NCBI GenBank assembly: GCA_030867875.1
Contig: JAOWCC010000019.1
Coordinates: forward strand, 78,892,861 to 78,956,860
Length of the DNA: 64,000 bases
Direction: 5' to 3'
DNA from: Actinernus sp. WN-2022
Lineage: Eukaryota > Cnidaria > Anthozoa > Actiniaria > Actinernidae
The notes beneath the pieces were generated by a model that worked only from the letters and a program-made list of their open reading frames with translations, was not told the DNA's origin and did not search any database. Each line of letters begins with the position of its first letter. Positions within the stretch are counted from its first letter, which is position 1. The translations under genes and the position numbers were made by a program. Positions 10,626 through 22,990 of the stretch are shown here, one piece after another.

Positions 10626-13600
10626 AGCAATAATTTACCCAATGTGAATAGTAACCACAATCGACCAAGGTCAAGGTCTGCAGATAGTCAAGAACAGTGG
10701 ATGGGGAAATCTTTAGCAGGGAAAGTTAACATGAGATTGGCTGCTACAGTGTATGGAGCTTATCGTGCCATGTGTGGACATAATATAGGAATGATGGATA
10801 GACACTCTGGACCAGTTAAAGGATACATAAGTCAGTGATTATTTAATGTGGCTGGGGAAACATACAATACATGTCAGTTACATGAAGAACATATTCAGTG
10901 ATCTCTCGAGTACATGTAACATCAATTTAGTTACATGTAAGTGTGCTGATGATTTTATGAAATGTTAGGTGAAAGGACAGAGTTTTCAAGAAGGTGTTCA
11001 GATATCTATGTCATCTCTACTATGCAGGATATCTGAGATCAATGAGCTGAAACCAAAACATAATTTGAACACAAAGGATCAGGATTTGTTGTACACTGAC
11101 TGAGGGAGACATATTTATGTAAGCTTGTGCAAGGTTTCTCTCATCATTGCTTTGGACAACAGCAGCATAATTTCCATTTCAACTGCAGCTTCCTAACATC
11201 TTAAATCATCATTAGTTCAAGAACACAGCCAGTATGTTTATCTGAGTTGGATACATCATGTGTACAACAACTTCTACACAACTTCACAGATAGAGCTGGA
11301 ACAAGCAGTTTCTATCATCACAAGAACTTGTCAGTCTAAGTAAAACTTTCCTTTGCAAACAAAGTGGTGAAAACAGAGGATGGTTTGAAAAGGATCAAAG
11401 CAAATTTCATATAGTAATGGCAAAAGGTACTTTCTGTTGACAAAAAAATGTGAAAACATAGGACTTGATAATAGCCTTGTGGTGTCTGTACTGAATTGTG
11501 CCAGATTATGGTCATTGATATTTTCATTCCTATGCTATGCCCACAGTTCCCCACTCAAGCTATAACGTTATTTAATATGTTATTATTTTCCTAAAACATA
11601 GGATTTCTCATTGTCCACATAAATTCTGAATTTGATGTGTACTTTAACATTGAAGGAGCACTTGGAAGTACTTTTATGTTTTACAGTAAGAATCAGTTGC
11701 TTTAAACAATGGTCAACTGTAAAACAGTAACGAGTAATGACCCCCATCATCACTAAAATACTCTCACCTTGTCCTTCAGCACAGTACTGTACATCATGTA
11801 TTTTAATCAACTGGTAACAAACATGGAAAGGTGTGATTGTGTCACATTAACATTAATAGATATAATAGATAACAAGTTTTCACATTGTAGCTTTGTAAAA
11901 TGTAAATAATATTTGCTGCTTCTAGAAATGTTTGAAAGTTTTGGATGGTTTATAAATATATGGTGTAATAACTGTAGAGAGCTGCTGAGCAGTTTGTATC
12001 ATTCATGTATGAATCTGGTAACAGAAATATTCTGTACAATAAATCCTTTCATTAAATTTCTTTGTAGAGCATTTAATTACTATTGCCTTGTACTGCAAGA
12101 TGGTGGGTATCAGGGGAACTGAACCCTAAATCAACCAAACAACTATACAAAGATGTATTCGAAGGGAACAAGTTCTGCTATTAATTTTATTTCTCTGTAT
12201 TGCATGTTGGAGAAAAAAATCTAAAAACTTTCCTGATAACCTCTGCTATGTATAGATGGTTCAAGGTTTTGTAATTTGGGACACCAGGTATGGGGAATAA
12301 ACTAGTTTTGCCATGCTGTCCCCAACATAGAAAAGCTGGACTAATGGCTCATAATTATGGACCACTTTTTTTTGCTGGAGGTGTGATTGTTTTTCCTTGG
12401 TATGTGTGACCTACGATATATGAAAATTTGCACTAAATTTAGACTTGCCACTTGAGCGAAGCGAGGTGGGTGACATCACAAGAACTTTGAGAAAGTCTAC
12501 ATTGCCATCCAAGCTAGATTTATCATTGAACAATCGGTTATTTTAGAACTTCAAAACAAATTTTCCCTTCATAGATGCACATTATACACAGAGAAATAAA
12601 ATATCAGAACTTCATTCTTTCGAATACATATTTGTTTTGTCGTCAGGTTGATTTTAGGGTTCAGGTCCCCTTTAATGAAACCTGCTGCCACCTTCACATT
12701 ATTCAATCCAGGCCTTCATTTCCAAAGTCTGATTAGTGTTACCCTTGGGTTTAAAACTTGTAACCCAGGGTTTTGGTTCTTTGTCAGTAAAACGTCCTTC
12801 ATCACCAAACATTAAGGGTTGAAGCTTACCATACAGCTACTGTAACTGCGGCCACTTAAGACGTCAATGAGAACCTATAATCACATTGCAGACAAAGCAT
12901 TCCAACTTGCGGTTATTTGAGCCAATCCGTGTCCAGTATGAGACTATAGTATTTCAACGTGTTTAGTGAATAGCTTTGAAGTCGGTGTTTTCAATGAAGA
13001 AATTATATTATGTGGATATGTTTCGGATTAAGTTGTAATACTTTAATTGTTTTCAGTCTGTAATGTGATTTGTTCTCATTTACCGGTAAGTGACCCTGCA
13101 TGGGTACAGCAATCATAATTAAAAGTAAGATGATCGTTGTCCACAAAACAGCATACTGAATTAACTTAGTTAATAGAATTTTGAACAACTACCAGCCAGG
13201 GATTTATCAACTAAAAGTTCATCATCAGAACAAAGCAAAAAGTAGTTGAATTGTATGCTACTCAATAGAGAAAAGAAACAGTTAAATTAGGACGTGTGGG
13301 ATTACAAACAAATAAAGAGAGCCCAAAGTTGAGACAGTTGCTGGTGGTCCGAGGACAAACATCAACCTTGGGGTGGGGGGAAGGACTCTGGTACCAAAAT
13401 GACAGGGGTGCATGTTTGTCATTTTGAAAATGACTCCTAAAAGGTATGCATAAATTAAAGGAGGTTTAAAAACCATAATGAGTTTGACCCCTAAAAGGTA
13501 TGCATAAATTAAAATCATAAACTAAGTAATTCCTTACATGAACATTGTAAAAGAACCTTAAAAATATAATTCTGAATCCCTAAAAGGTACGACCTGGGTT

Positions 13601-13853
13601 GCATAACTAACTTGTGTGAACAGGGCCCCCACAATCATTTTTACCCCTAAAAGGCGCGCCGAGCACCCCTGTCAGTTCAATACAGTTCGACCCTGGGCGC
13701 TGGATCCTTGAGCATGCCCTTTGTGTAAACAGTCCCAGCGTTATTGAGGAACCCACAGTTTACAAAACGTGCAAATTATGTGTCATTCTGACAGCTACAG
13801 GAGCCACTTCAGGTCGACTACGGTATGTATTGTTTCATCGTCATATTGTAATG
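10626..13853. other. TAF4 3' UTR and intergenic DNA
   Basis: No convincing gene was seen in these 3.2 kb. The first part is presumably TAF4 3' UTR, with a possible AATAAA at 12038. At 13400-13674 a small element is suggested by inverted ends TGACAGGGGTGC and GCACCCCTGTCA. Four copies of CCTAAAAGG lie between about 13436 and 13660. The short open frames have no recognisable features. Confidence 0.6.
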
Positions 13854-14248
13854 TCAATCTTTGCTGTTCATCTTAATATTTTTGTTAAACTCTGAGTTCA
13901 TCTGTTCAAACAACTTTTTGTCTTGGAGGACATCAAGAGCTGTTAGTGCCATAGCCTTGGCTGCATTCAGTGTTCTTTCATGTGCCTCCTTTGTCCTGGA
14001 AATGGCTGTGAATGCTCTTGTGTGATTGGTAACTGATGTACTGATCTCATACCATGGATGTATAGATGGCTTGACCTTTGACACATTTCCCATGTCTGTA
14101 GATGCATGTATGGGTGAACATTGTTCCTCTTTGGACATAAACTTGAACCCAAAGTTTTCTCCATGCCTTTCATAGATGCGTGCTAGAACAGAGTTTGATT
14201 CAAGATTCAAATAGGGATTGGAGCTCCACTTTATCTCAACCTCGCAGC
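13854..14248 (-). CDS. PM20D2: PM20D2-like exon 3 (terminal)
   Basis: The exon starts after ATTATTAG and completes a Gly codon shared with exon 2. It encodes the C-terminal catalytic half, with ASTDMGNVS and PSIHPWYEI (metal-ligand and substrate-pocket motifs of M20 enzymes) and the closing helix AAKAMALTALDVL, then stops at 13854. Confidence 0.86.
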
Positions 14249-17213
14249 CTAATAATAACAGTAATAATAACAATGTTAATGTTTAACTTTGTTGAATCTG
14301 TTCTGCACACACTTTTCGTGAGAATATAATTCCGGTAATTATAATAATAACAACAATCATAATGACTACAATAATATTAAACAACAATTAATAATTTTAA
14401 ACCTTGTGTTTATCCTCAGATGAATGAGGCTGATTTATCGCCTCCAGCAAGATATGCTAATGACTAATGTATCGGAGACTCTTTCCACACACACTCCTTA
14501 CTACAATCTTAATATTCTCTGCACTTGACTCGCATGTTGATTTTTTATAGAGGGAGGAAAACCAGAGCATTAACCTGGAGAAAAACCCTTGGCCCATGGG
14601 TGAGAATCAACTCACATATGCCGCAAACTGGTCCGGGAATCGATCTTGGACCACGGTGGTAAGAGGCAAGCAGTTTTACTCATTGTACATGCCACGCCAG
14701 CTCCCCAATAACAAAATAATTATTATTATTATCATTACTGCAGGTAGTATTCAGTTAAAAATGTCAGCATTATAGTAGCCTGCTACAACATGACTGTGCA
14801 AGCAGCTATTATAATATAAATTACTGGAGCATCTTAGCATGAGCGATTTAATTGGTGAGGCTAAAAGACTTGAGCTAAGCATGCTTGACCTGAGGAGAAC
14901 CATATAGCTATAGGTAGATATAATTTTATTTTATAAAATAGAAGATAGTTTTCCTATGTCCTATAAAAAATAATGCACTTTTGAGGTCTTTACAAGCTGC
15001 TGAATTGCATTTGGCTCAAGCATGCATCTTCAGCTTTTCCTCAAGTGTGCTTTTTTTTTTAAAGTAAGATAGATTTGATGGATGTGTGCTTGGATTGGAT
15101 GAAAGCTGTGTTTCTATACATTTGTAACTAAGAAACAGAGAAAGCGTTTTGATGATCAAATGAAACAAGCTTTTTACCATGCTTTTACATGTTTATTTTA
15201 TAAGGAAAAGAGAAAACATGTTTCCATGTTATTATAGAAATACTTGTGGAAGATTGGCTCGAAATAGCAGTGGAAACACTCGCCCTGTGGGTTCATGTTC
15301 TCATTTGTCGTTCTCCCAAACTCCTACTCTTATTTCTATAACTCTATGGTAACACAGCAAATGGTTTATATTTCTTAATTGGAGGGGTCCGTGCAAGAAC
15401 AATGTAAGTGACTTCTGATCAAATTCCAAATTCTTCTTGATATTCTTTGTTTTCTAAGAGAATTTAGAACTTGATCAAAAGTCACTTACGTTGTTCTTGC
15501 ACGGACCCCTTCAATTGTTTAGTATTGATTTTGGGTTACCTGTTACCACAGGAAACCCAAAAATGAACCCGAAAACCTACAACAATAATTTATAAATAAC
15601 TAAAAAGGAATAAATAAATAACATGAAGAGTCGCTAGCAGGCTAGTTATTTTGAATACTTGGTCTGCTTATGCAAATGTATATTATTTTCACTGACCCGT
15701 AGCTTGCGCAGCACCCTCCATGCATGCCGTTACCTTGTCTTTAAGTTTGTATAAATCAGTTGTTGTGGGTGCTCTAACTGAAAATTGCAGACCAGCTTTG
15801 TCTGGGATGATATAAGGCTCTACACCGCCTTTTGTTACTACACCCATGATTCGGCAGTCTGGTTTCATTTGCTGTCGAAATACACTAATGTTGGTATATG
15901 CTAGAACAGCTGCATCCAAGGCATTTACTCCAACCCATGGATGTGACGCAGCATGAGATGCAAGTCCTTTGAAATCTACTGTCACAGCCCAGCCTGCAAG
16001 AGTCCCAATAAAGGCTGCATTCCAAGGAGAGGGATGCACCATCATGCAGAAATCAAGCTTGTCAAAGCATCCTGAATTTAGCATCAGGCATTTGCCCCCC
16101 TTTGATTCCTCAGCTGGGCAACCAAGGACAACTACTTGTCCAATCCCTGGGTTTATAGACTCCAGGGCTTTTTTGATGCCTATGAATACAAAAAGAAATT
16201 AAACTAGATTAGGATTAGGTCACTATCAATTCCAAACCTGCTGATACTTATTGAACAACAATTTAATTAAAGTGCAACTATCATGCCAAAAAAAAAAATT
16301 ATATTGTACTGTTGTGTTTGTTTCTCACAAGGTATTAGTCTTGCAGATTTTTACCCAAAATCCGAGCTCCAAAACCCTACCTTCCCAAACTGAGAACAAA
16401 ACCCCCCTGACCCACCCCATAAGCTGACCCACCCCATAAGCCCGGGGGGGGGGGGGGGGGGGGGGGACTCTACCCAAAGTTGGGTAGGGGTGTGCCGCTG
16501 GGGCTCTGAAACCCTTACCGGCCTGTTTAAGACAAAAAAACTCAAATTTCCATACCATAGCCATTTCAGTGTTCAAGACAAAGTGTTACAATTTTCCCTC
16601 CATAAGACATAACAAATTATCTATCCTTGGATGTCAGTGTTTATCGTGATCTTGTATTATGAGTGTCATAACTAAATAAGTCTTCAGCAAGCACTAGACT
16701 AAATAACGGCACTAGATAAATACCATACCCTGTTCAAGATCTGTCGATGTGAAAATGAATACCCTACTCGAAAAACCATACCCTGTCCAGCGGATCATCC
16801 CCGTATAGTCCCCCCCCCCCCCCCCCCCCGGGCCATTAGCACAAACATCCGAAAATTAACCAACCAATTCCAGCTGCTACGCCTGCTTCAGCAATCAGAT
16901 TATGACCACATGCATGTCCCACGTCTGGTAAAGCATCATATTCACAAATAATGCCCACAACAGGCCCAGTATTCGGGCAGTCGCTAGTGCTGCACGCTTG
17001 GAATGCGGTAGGAAGTGTGTAGTGTCGTGTCACCTCGAAGCCTTTCCCTTCCAAATAATTCGTCAAAATTTGATGGCCCTTCACTTCTTCTAAAGACACC
17101 TCGGGGTTTGACCATATCTTCTGATTCAGTTCGTAAAGTTCTTCATTAAGATTGTCAATAGCCTCCAAGGCTATTTTTCCAAGCCCTTCTCTCTCTGAAT
17201 TTTCAACCGCCAT
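13854..17213 (-). CDS. PM20D2: M20 peptidase, PM20D2-like (whole gene, 3 exons)
   Basis: Three exons on - (17213-16865, 16179-15697, 14248-13854) join in phase into about 408 residues, close to the usual length of PM20D2 (Xaa-Arg dipeptidase / amidohydrolase). The family removes or hydrolyses small amide-linked dipeptides in the cytosol. Exon 1 carries the metal-binding signature around ICEYDALPDVGHACGHN, and exon 2 the catalytic Glu pair in GCPAEESKGGK and a MVHPSPW block. ATG at 17213 is used because the open frame further upstream begins with GTG. The gene is divergent from the riboflavin transporter. A related M20 amidase (for example an aminoacylase-like paralogue) is the main alternative. 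Confidence 0.88.
14550..14707 (-). mobile_element. Probable tRNA-derived SINE fragment
   Basis: On the minus strand, TGGGGAGCTGGCGTGGCATG starts the repeat and GATCGATTCCCGG resembles a polymerase III B box. It sits in a PM20D2 intron. The family is not identified and the boundaries are approximate. Confidence 0.4.
15383..15520. repeat. Foldback MITE family, copy 3
   Basis: This is the best-preserved copy: GGGGTCCGTGCAAGAACAA at the left is mirrored by TTGTTCTTGCACGGACCCC at the right, with the shared TTTGTTTTCTAAGAGAATTT centre. Confidence 0.7.
15697..16179 (-). CDS. PM20D2: PM20D2-like exon 2
   Basis: 161 codons' worth of sequence start after TTCATAG and end at donor GTCAGT. They include VVLGCPAEESKGGK (catalytic Glu pair) and the lid or dimerisation region (FKGLASHAASHPWVGVNALD). 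Confidence 0.88.
16444..16466 (+). repeat. Poly-G tract in PM20D2 intron
   Basis: There are 23 consecutive G bases, preceded by a short direct duplication (GACCCACCCCATAAGC twice). A second tract, 20 C bases at 16810-16829, lies in the same intron. Their lengths are likely to be unreliable in any assembly. Confidence 0.9.
16865..17213 (-). CDS. PM20D2: PM20D2-like exon 1
   Basis: This exon encodes the N-terminal 116 codons plus one base, starting MAVENSEREG and including CEYDALPDVGHACGHN, where the His and Asp residues bind zinc in M20 enzymes. The donor is GTTGGT. The following intron holds two long homopolymer tracts. Confidence 0.85.
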
Positions 17214-17419
17214 CGATCTGCTGTGCACGTGTTATGTTACAAGTAAATTATTTACTGTCACGCGATCCACGGCATTTCCCATGATGCAATACACATGGTC
17301 CTTCAGTCTTCTTGCCCAACCATCAAATTCAAAGCAACAGGATGCTAGCTACCCGGCTTTTGAGTTGAGTAATCCATCAAAAATACGTTCACAGTCTAGA
17401 TCAAAACCATCGATATATA
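17214..17419. promoter_or_regulatory. Shared bidirectional promoter region
   Basis: 206 bases separate the start codons of the divergent peptidase and riboflavin transporter genes. The segment contains GGCATTTCCCATGATGCA, which resembles the ZNF143/Staf element common in bidirectional animal promoters. There is no TATA box at a convincing distance. The regulatory reading is inference. Confidence 0.5.
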
Positions 17420-18583
17420 ATGGAACGCCTACAAATGAAATTAAAAGAAGCATGGAATCATATTTCTTTGGTTACCTATGTCCTCGTGGTTACCTTCGGT
17501 ATTGGCGCATGGGTCGCCATCAATGGCCTGTGGGTTGAACTGCCGCTCATCGTACAACACATCCCAGAGAGCTGGTCCTTACCTTCTTATTTAGCCGTCA
17601 TCATCCAGTTAGCCAACATAGGTCCACTTGCATTCGTTCTTGGGAACAAGTTTTATCCGCGAGTCATAAGAGAAGTTCCAGTAATCTACTGCATTGTTCT
17701 TGTTGGTGTCCTGTCGTGTTCTCTTTTAGCTTTCCTCTGGAAGGAAACAGCTTTCATCGCGGGGGCACAACGCAGCGTTGCTCTGTTATCTCTGGCGTTT
17801 TTCTTGTCCGTGGTGGATTGTACATCCTCTGTGGCTTTTATTCCATACATGTCGATTTTCCCTCAAGTTTACCTAAGTCCTTATTTCATGGGTGAGGGCT
17901 TGAGTGGTTTGCTTCCAAGCTTGGTTGCTCTTGCTCAAGGTGTTGGAGAGGGGGCCTCGGATGCTAGATGTGAACCAAGTCCAGAATCCAATGCCACGTC
18001 ACAAAACTGGGGTCCTGGGCCAAAGTTTGCCCCTGAGGTGTTTTTCTGGGTCTTATGTGGGATGATGGTAGCTTGTGGTGCTGCATTCCTGGGCCTGAAC
18101 TTCCTACCAGCTTCCCGCAGACAACAAGTCCAGAATACCAGTTATACTTTATCAAATGTTAGCCATGACTGTGAACTTCAAGAGCTTCAGAACATCGTAA
18201 CTCAGTCGAATACTAGTGTGAACAATAGTATAACTCAGTCAAATACCAATTTAAACAACCAAACCGGGCTTTCCCTGCAAAATAATATATTTCTTCTAGT
18301 TGTCTTGGCAATCATTAATGGACTGAGTAATGGTATCATCCCAGCTATACAGTCGTATGCATGTATACCCTATAGCTACTACATCTACCATTTGACACTA
18401 ACACTATCTAATATTGCCAATCCTGTGACATGTCTCATGTTTCCACTACTGAGGGTAAAGTCTATACCAGTCATCACAGTGCTTAGCATTATTTATTGTG
18501 GTATGTGTTCCTATATTTTGGTGGTTGCTTCTCAAAGTCCTAGTGTCATTCTCAGATGTGGAAATGCTGGTGCTGTACTGATA
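17420..18583 (+). CDS. SLC52A: Riboflavin transporter (SLC52 family), exon 1
   Basis: This exon encodes 388 residues of a multi-pass membrane protein. It begins MERLQMKLKEAWNH and then has GAWVAINGLWVELPLIV, the N-terminal signature of SLC52 riboflavin transporters. Further hydrophobic helices include LANIGPLAFVL, and there is a VDCTSSVAF block. Total protein with exon 2 is 449 residues, near the family norm (about 450-470, 11 predicted helices). It imports riboflavin across the plasma membrane. A long Asn/Ser/Gln-rich loop (about residues 245-285) is less conserved. The donor GTAAGT lies at 18584. Which of the vertebrate paralogues it matches best was not decided. Confidence 0.9.
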
Positions 18584-20632
18584 GTAAGTACTATTTTTTT
18601 TTATTTGGCCTGCTGTAAATTTACAGTAGGCCAAATAATAGAAATGTGTTTCGTATTACTCAGCCAACCATAGATTTCTTCTGCCAACCATACAACTTTT
18701 TCCACTAAAATTTCAATGACAAGCTCGACATTATGGAATCACTGTTTTTCTTTAAATCTGCAAAGAATTTTAAAGCCAGACAGTGCAAAAAAAAAAAGAA
18801 AATAATTAAATTAAAAGTTAGTACCTACCTCCAGACCCTATTAACTGGAACCAAATTTTAGTTTTGAAAAATACATTATTTTGGAGTATTACTATTCCCC
18901 GAGTGTCTAATGGCAGTTCTTTATTGGTGACCACACGTCATGTTTTTCAGTTATTTTGGCGATGCGACCTATTTCGGCCAAGAAAATCGAAGCAAAAGTT
19001 TATACAAATCAGGATGAATCTGTATCAGATTTCCAGATCACTTATTGCACATTGATTTCCTTCATAAATTATTAATGAGTTTGTTAATGTTAAATACAGG
19101 CACTTGTTGATGGTAAAGTGAACTCTGAATTTCTTCATACTGAATTTCGCCTTTGGCCTTGTGCAGTATTCATTATTTTCATTCATCGTACAGTCAACAT
19201 GTGCCTGTATTTGTCAATAAAATATGCATATCAGTCTTCAATCCTTTAAGGTTTTTTGTTTCTTAGCTCTCCTTGGAGAGATGTAGAGTGCTATTTATAC
19301 ATAATATACATTTTCTTTCCTGTTTTGTTTGTAAAGGTAAAGATATTCATTTATATAGCGTAAATTCTATATGGATACTGTATATTCAAATGCACTTCAC
19401 AAGGTTATTTTTGTGATATGGACAGCTACAAAATGTAGATCATTTGTCTCATCAAAGTATTCTGAAGGTTTGCCAATGTAGTCATTAACACATCATTTTA
19501 ATGACACTATTTTTTATTTTTTTTACTCCTTTATTGAAGCAAAAAGGAAACAAATAGGAAAACATGCATGGAGAGGGCTACATATTTCTAAAATATTGAC
19601 TGAGATGCAAAACTATTTAGCACTCAGTTATTAAATTTTCTCGCAGTACGTCTCATGTGAACCTGAAATTAAAAGAGGCTGAGGGGAAACAAAATCTATA
19701 TCATGCAGTATTATAATTGCATTCTACAAAGTTCAAATAGAATCCCTGGAGACTATTTGATAGGAATACATCATAACTTGTTGTGACATTCATTTTTGAA
19801 GGCTTTAGACCAGCTGATGTTGGAATTGTTTGATTTTGAGTCAGCTAGATGTGATCTTAGTACCATCTGGCCTGTCAGCTTTAAAAAAAGAGAATTTGAT
19901 ATTAAATTGAGCTGTTTTATTTCATAATGGATAAGGAAGACATACTTTTGTATTTATATATTCTAAAATGCTCTGCTTTTTAATTATCGTGAGGGTTCTT
20001 GGAGTTAACATGAATTTGTGATCTATAATCGAAGGGCTGTGTGCAACAAGGGCGTAAGTGACTCCTGATCACGTCCTAAATTCTCCCTTAGAAAACAAAG
20101 AATTTGAAGGAGAATTTAGAATGTGATCAGGAGACACTTACACCCTTGTTGCACATATTCCTTCAATTGTAGTATACCATACATGATACAACAGATACAG
20201 CTGGTGTAACTGGTATTTCAATATCTATTTAGAGCGTTAAAGACATTTCCCTGTTTGGGTGGCCATATCTACCTTTGCTATGATTTTAAACATCCTGATT
20301 TACTTTTTGCTATCTTCTTGACCTGGAATATGTTTATTAGAAACACAAAGTATCATGCAGATGTACATGACTCTTTATTTACAATACTTTTATACTGGTA
20401 TTTTGGTAATAGATCAGGTCTTGGAGTTGCTTTACATGTTGTGTGATTTTAGGGCAATCTAGAAACAGACACACAGGGATTGGGAGTAGCTTTAGGGTAA
20501 CACATGGGATGTTTTTTATTTTTCTTGTCACTCCCCACATGACATTTCAGTTCACTCTGATTAGTATTATCCTGTCCACACTGGATTGTGAATACTTGAT
20601 TAAGACTAAAGTTCCTTCTTTGCTGTCTCCAG
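18584..20632 (+). other. SLC52A intron
   Basis: The 2.05 kb intron holds a short perfect palindrome near 18602-18635 (TTGGCCTGCTGTAAAT and its mirror), the fourth foldback copy (20030-20165), and AT-rich DNA without coding signs. Confidence 0.75.
20030..20165. repeat. Foldback MITE family, copy 4
   Basis: GAAGGGCTGTGTGCAACAAG at the left faces CTTGTTGCACATATTCCTTC at the right, with a TAAATTCTCC...GGAGAATTTA centre. It belongs to the same family as the copies at 3950, 7496 and 15383. Confidence 0.65.
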
Positions 20633-20818
20633 GTATTCATTAGTGTGTCTGCAGTTGCTGTGGTTACCTACTGTAAGGTGGCAATAAGTGTATTGATGCG
20701 TGATCAAGGCCGCAAGAAGCTGATTTGGTTTGGTGTCAGCACTCAAGTTGGTTCCTGTATTGGGGCACTGTCCATTTTTGCACCTGTGAATGTTTATCAC
20801 ATGTTTAAACAACAATAG
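20633..20818 (+). CDS. SLC52A: Riboflavin transporter, exon 2 (terminal)
   Basis: After CTGTCTCCAG the frame continues in phase 0 with VFISVSAVAVVTYCKVAI and ends GALSIFAPVNVYHMFKQQ, then TAG. It contains the last two membrane helices and the P-VNV motif of SLC52 proteins. An AATAAA lies at 20839, 21 bases after the stop. Confidence 0.88.
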   Translation, partial: VFISVSAVAVVTYCKVAISVLMRDQGRKKLIWFGVSTQVGSCIGALSIFAPVNVYHMFKQQ

Positions 20819-20838
20819 TTATAGTTTTGTTATCCCAG

Positions 20839-20844
20839 AATAAA
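20839..20844 (+). promoter_or_regulatory. Poly(A) signal of SLC52A
   Basis: AATAAA lies 21 bases after the transporter stop codon and is followed by a T-rich stretch. Confidence 0.65.
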
Positions 20845-21416
20845 TTTTTTTTTTTAAACATGTTATATTTTTTTTGCAATCCTGATTAATCTTCTGACTG
20901 AAAACACAATATTCAGCTTGGTTTGATTAGTTAGACTTTCCCAAGGCAAAAGATAGGAAGAAAAAACACTCTGAATTTCAATAATGTTGATGAGCTCTAT
21001 TGAGATGAGACATAAAAATATGCATCATGTATCTTTAGGACAAAAAGAATAGGGAAGCCATTTCAGTGTTATGGCAAGCCATATGGTCATTGTGCTCAGT
21101 GTAAGTCATTGCCGTAACTTGCCCATTCATACGACTACTGGAACCCTTAATGTTTGGAATTAATAACTTGTTTCAGTACAGTCTTACAGATATAAATAAT
21201 ATAAATAAGAGTAATATAAAGTAAGAAGCATCAGTTAATTGTTATTACCCATTTTGCCTCACATTCTGTGTAGTATTTCAACACAACATTGCCATGGATG
21301 CAGACTAATGGCAATATTTTGAATTATTGTTATATATTAAAAATTACAATATATTTTATGCATATTTAAGGTAAATAAACTGAAATATTTAAATTAATAT
21401 TAGTTAAGGGTGCATG

Positions 21417-21578
21417 CAACCTAGTCCCTATGCCTTCTGGCTTGGTATTTTGTCTGAGTGGGTTAATGGGATCCCTGTGGTTTGTAATGGCTTGTGATGT
21501 CACTGTTTGACAGTTGGTGACATCACAAGCCATCACAAACCACAGGGATCCCACTCAGAAGGCCTAGGGACTAGGCTG
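21417..21578. mobile_element. hAT-like foldback MITE
   Basis: GGGTGCATG lies directly before and after a 162-bp foldback that starts CAACCTAGTCCCTA and ends TAGGGACTAGGCTG. The arms include GGGATCCCTGTGGTTTGTAA and its reverse complement. An 8-9 bp duplication with a CA..TG end fits the hAT superfamily. There is no coding sequence. Confidence 0.65.
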
Positions 21579-22043
21579 GGGTGCATGTACAAGTAAAAGC
21601 TTTTGAGGTCTGATTGATTTTGTATGGTAGACTATAAATGCATTCATATAAAAAAGAAGAAACTTCTAAGTTAAGATTGAAAAAACAAAGGTGTTGATGA
21701 AGCTATATTATATTTTATTAAAGTGAAATCCTGGATCTTTCATAATGATTAACAAAGTAATAATGCTAATATATATGTTTAGTGTGTACCACACAAGTGA
21801 ATATTGCTTGTTGCACGCTCTGATTGGCTACCCCAGAGGTGAATATCATTTGCTATTCACCTCTGAGAGAAGCAGCAATCACCTCGTGCATGTTTTTGTC
21901 CAGTTGACAGAAAATAAAATAACTACTTCGTACTGGCTAGTCAGTTGTGTGGCATATATACTAAAACAATAATTATACACCTAGGTGTCTGTAAAAAGTG
22001 GTGGATATTTACCTCACCGCTCTGTAAATATCTATCACTGTAT

Positions 22044-22218
22044 ACCCTTTCAGCTTGCCTCTTTGTTGCCCCGTTTCATACCACGTGACAGCTCTCCAGA
22101 GGATTCAGTGCTTTGTTTTCCAATTATATAAATTTATTATACATTTCCTCTTGGAATACAGAAAAAAACATTACTCAAGGTCTGAAATGGGGCAACAAAG
22201 AGGCAAGTTGAAAGGGTC
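22044..22218. repeat. Foldback repeat
   Basis: CTTGCCTCTTTGTTGCCCC at the left is mirrored by GGGGCAACAAAGAGGCAAG at the right, about 100 bases apart. A second foldback (CAGAGGTGAATA and its mirror) lies just upstream near 21830-21870. Both are non-coding. Confidence 0.55.
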
Positions 22219-22744
22219 TATTCACTTTCACTTCGGTGAATAATTGTTCAATATATAATTATACATGAATTGTAATTTTAACAGTTATTAAAGCTCATAA
22301 TGGTATACCAGACTGTGTGGGTTATTTGTTGTTGGATTTTTGTAGTGAATATTCAATAATACTTTAAAGGAAACCGTTTCATTATGTTTCTCAGTCACCC
22401 ATTCAATAGCACTAAATATATTCATTCGAGTTTAGTCACGATGAGGGAAACATTTAAATTGTGCTTTATTAAAGATGAGAGGTATGATTTTGGGCTCTTT
22501 CTAGGTGTATCAACGACAATGAACTACAGCAAAACAATACCCTGAAATACAAAGAACCCTAACCCCAGAATACAATGAACTACAGCAAAACAATACCTGA
22601 AATACAAAGAACGAAAGAAAACAATAGAGTTGTTCATTCTCCAGAATTTCAGGACGTTGATACACCTAGAAAGACCCTGATTTTGCACATAATTAGAAAG
22701 CTCGAAGAGGTAAAGGCCAGGGATCATGTAAAGAATAGGGGTTC

Positions 22745-22990
22745 ACCGGTCGGTTAACATCGACCGAGTGCCCATCGATAGATGTGTCGATCGACCGATA
22801 GTAGACTGCGAACAGTCCCTTCTTTTCCCTCCACTGATAGTAATCAGTCTCTCTGGTATCGGCCGAGTATCGATCAACATTACCGATATATCGGTAGAGA
22901 CTCGCTCGACACTCGTGTCTACCGCTATGTTCGACAGTTCGTCAATAGTCTACCGATACCCCACCGACGTATCGTCGATACTGCGTCGCT
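22745..22990. repeat. CGATCGACCGATA-rich low-complexity segment
   Basis: ATCGA, CGACCGA and TACCGATA words are strongly over-represented over about 245 bases, with repeated self-complementary stretches. It does not look coding. Just before it (22510-22610) a ~40-base block containing ACAATGAACTACAGCAAAAC is duplicated in tandem. Confidence 0.5.

Noticed and set aside
10644..10838. Open frame of 64 codons just after the TAF4 stop
   Set aside because: There is no domain, no splice signals that fit, and it starts within the presumed 3' UTR; taken as chance.
13967..14173. Second open frame in PM20D2 exon 3
   Set aside because: It is an out-of-frame shadow of the peptidase coding sequence.
14550..14707. 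Possible functional tRNA gene on the minus strand
   Set aside because: Only a B-box-like stretch is clear. No acceptor stem or anticodon loop could be paired, and the layout suits a SINE better.
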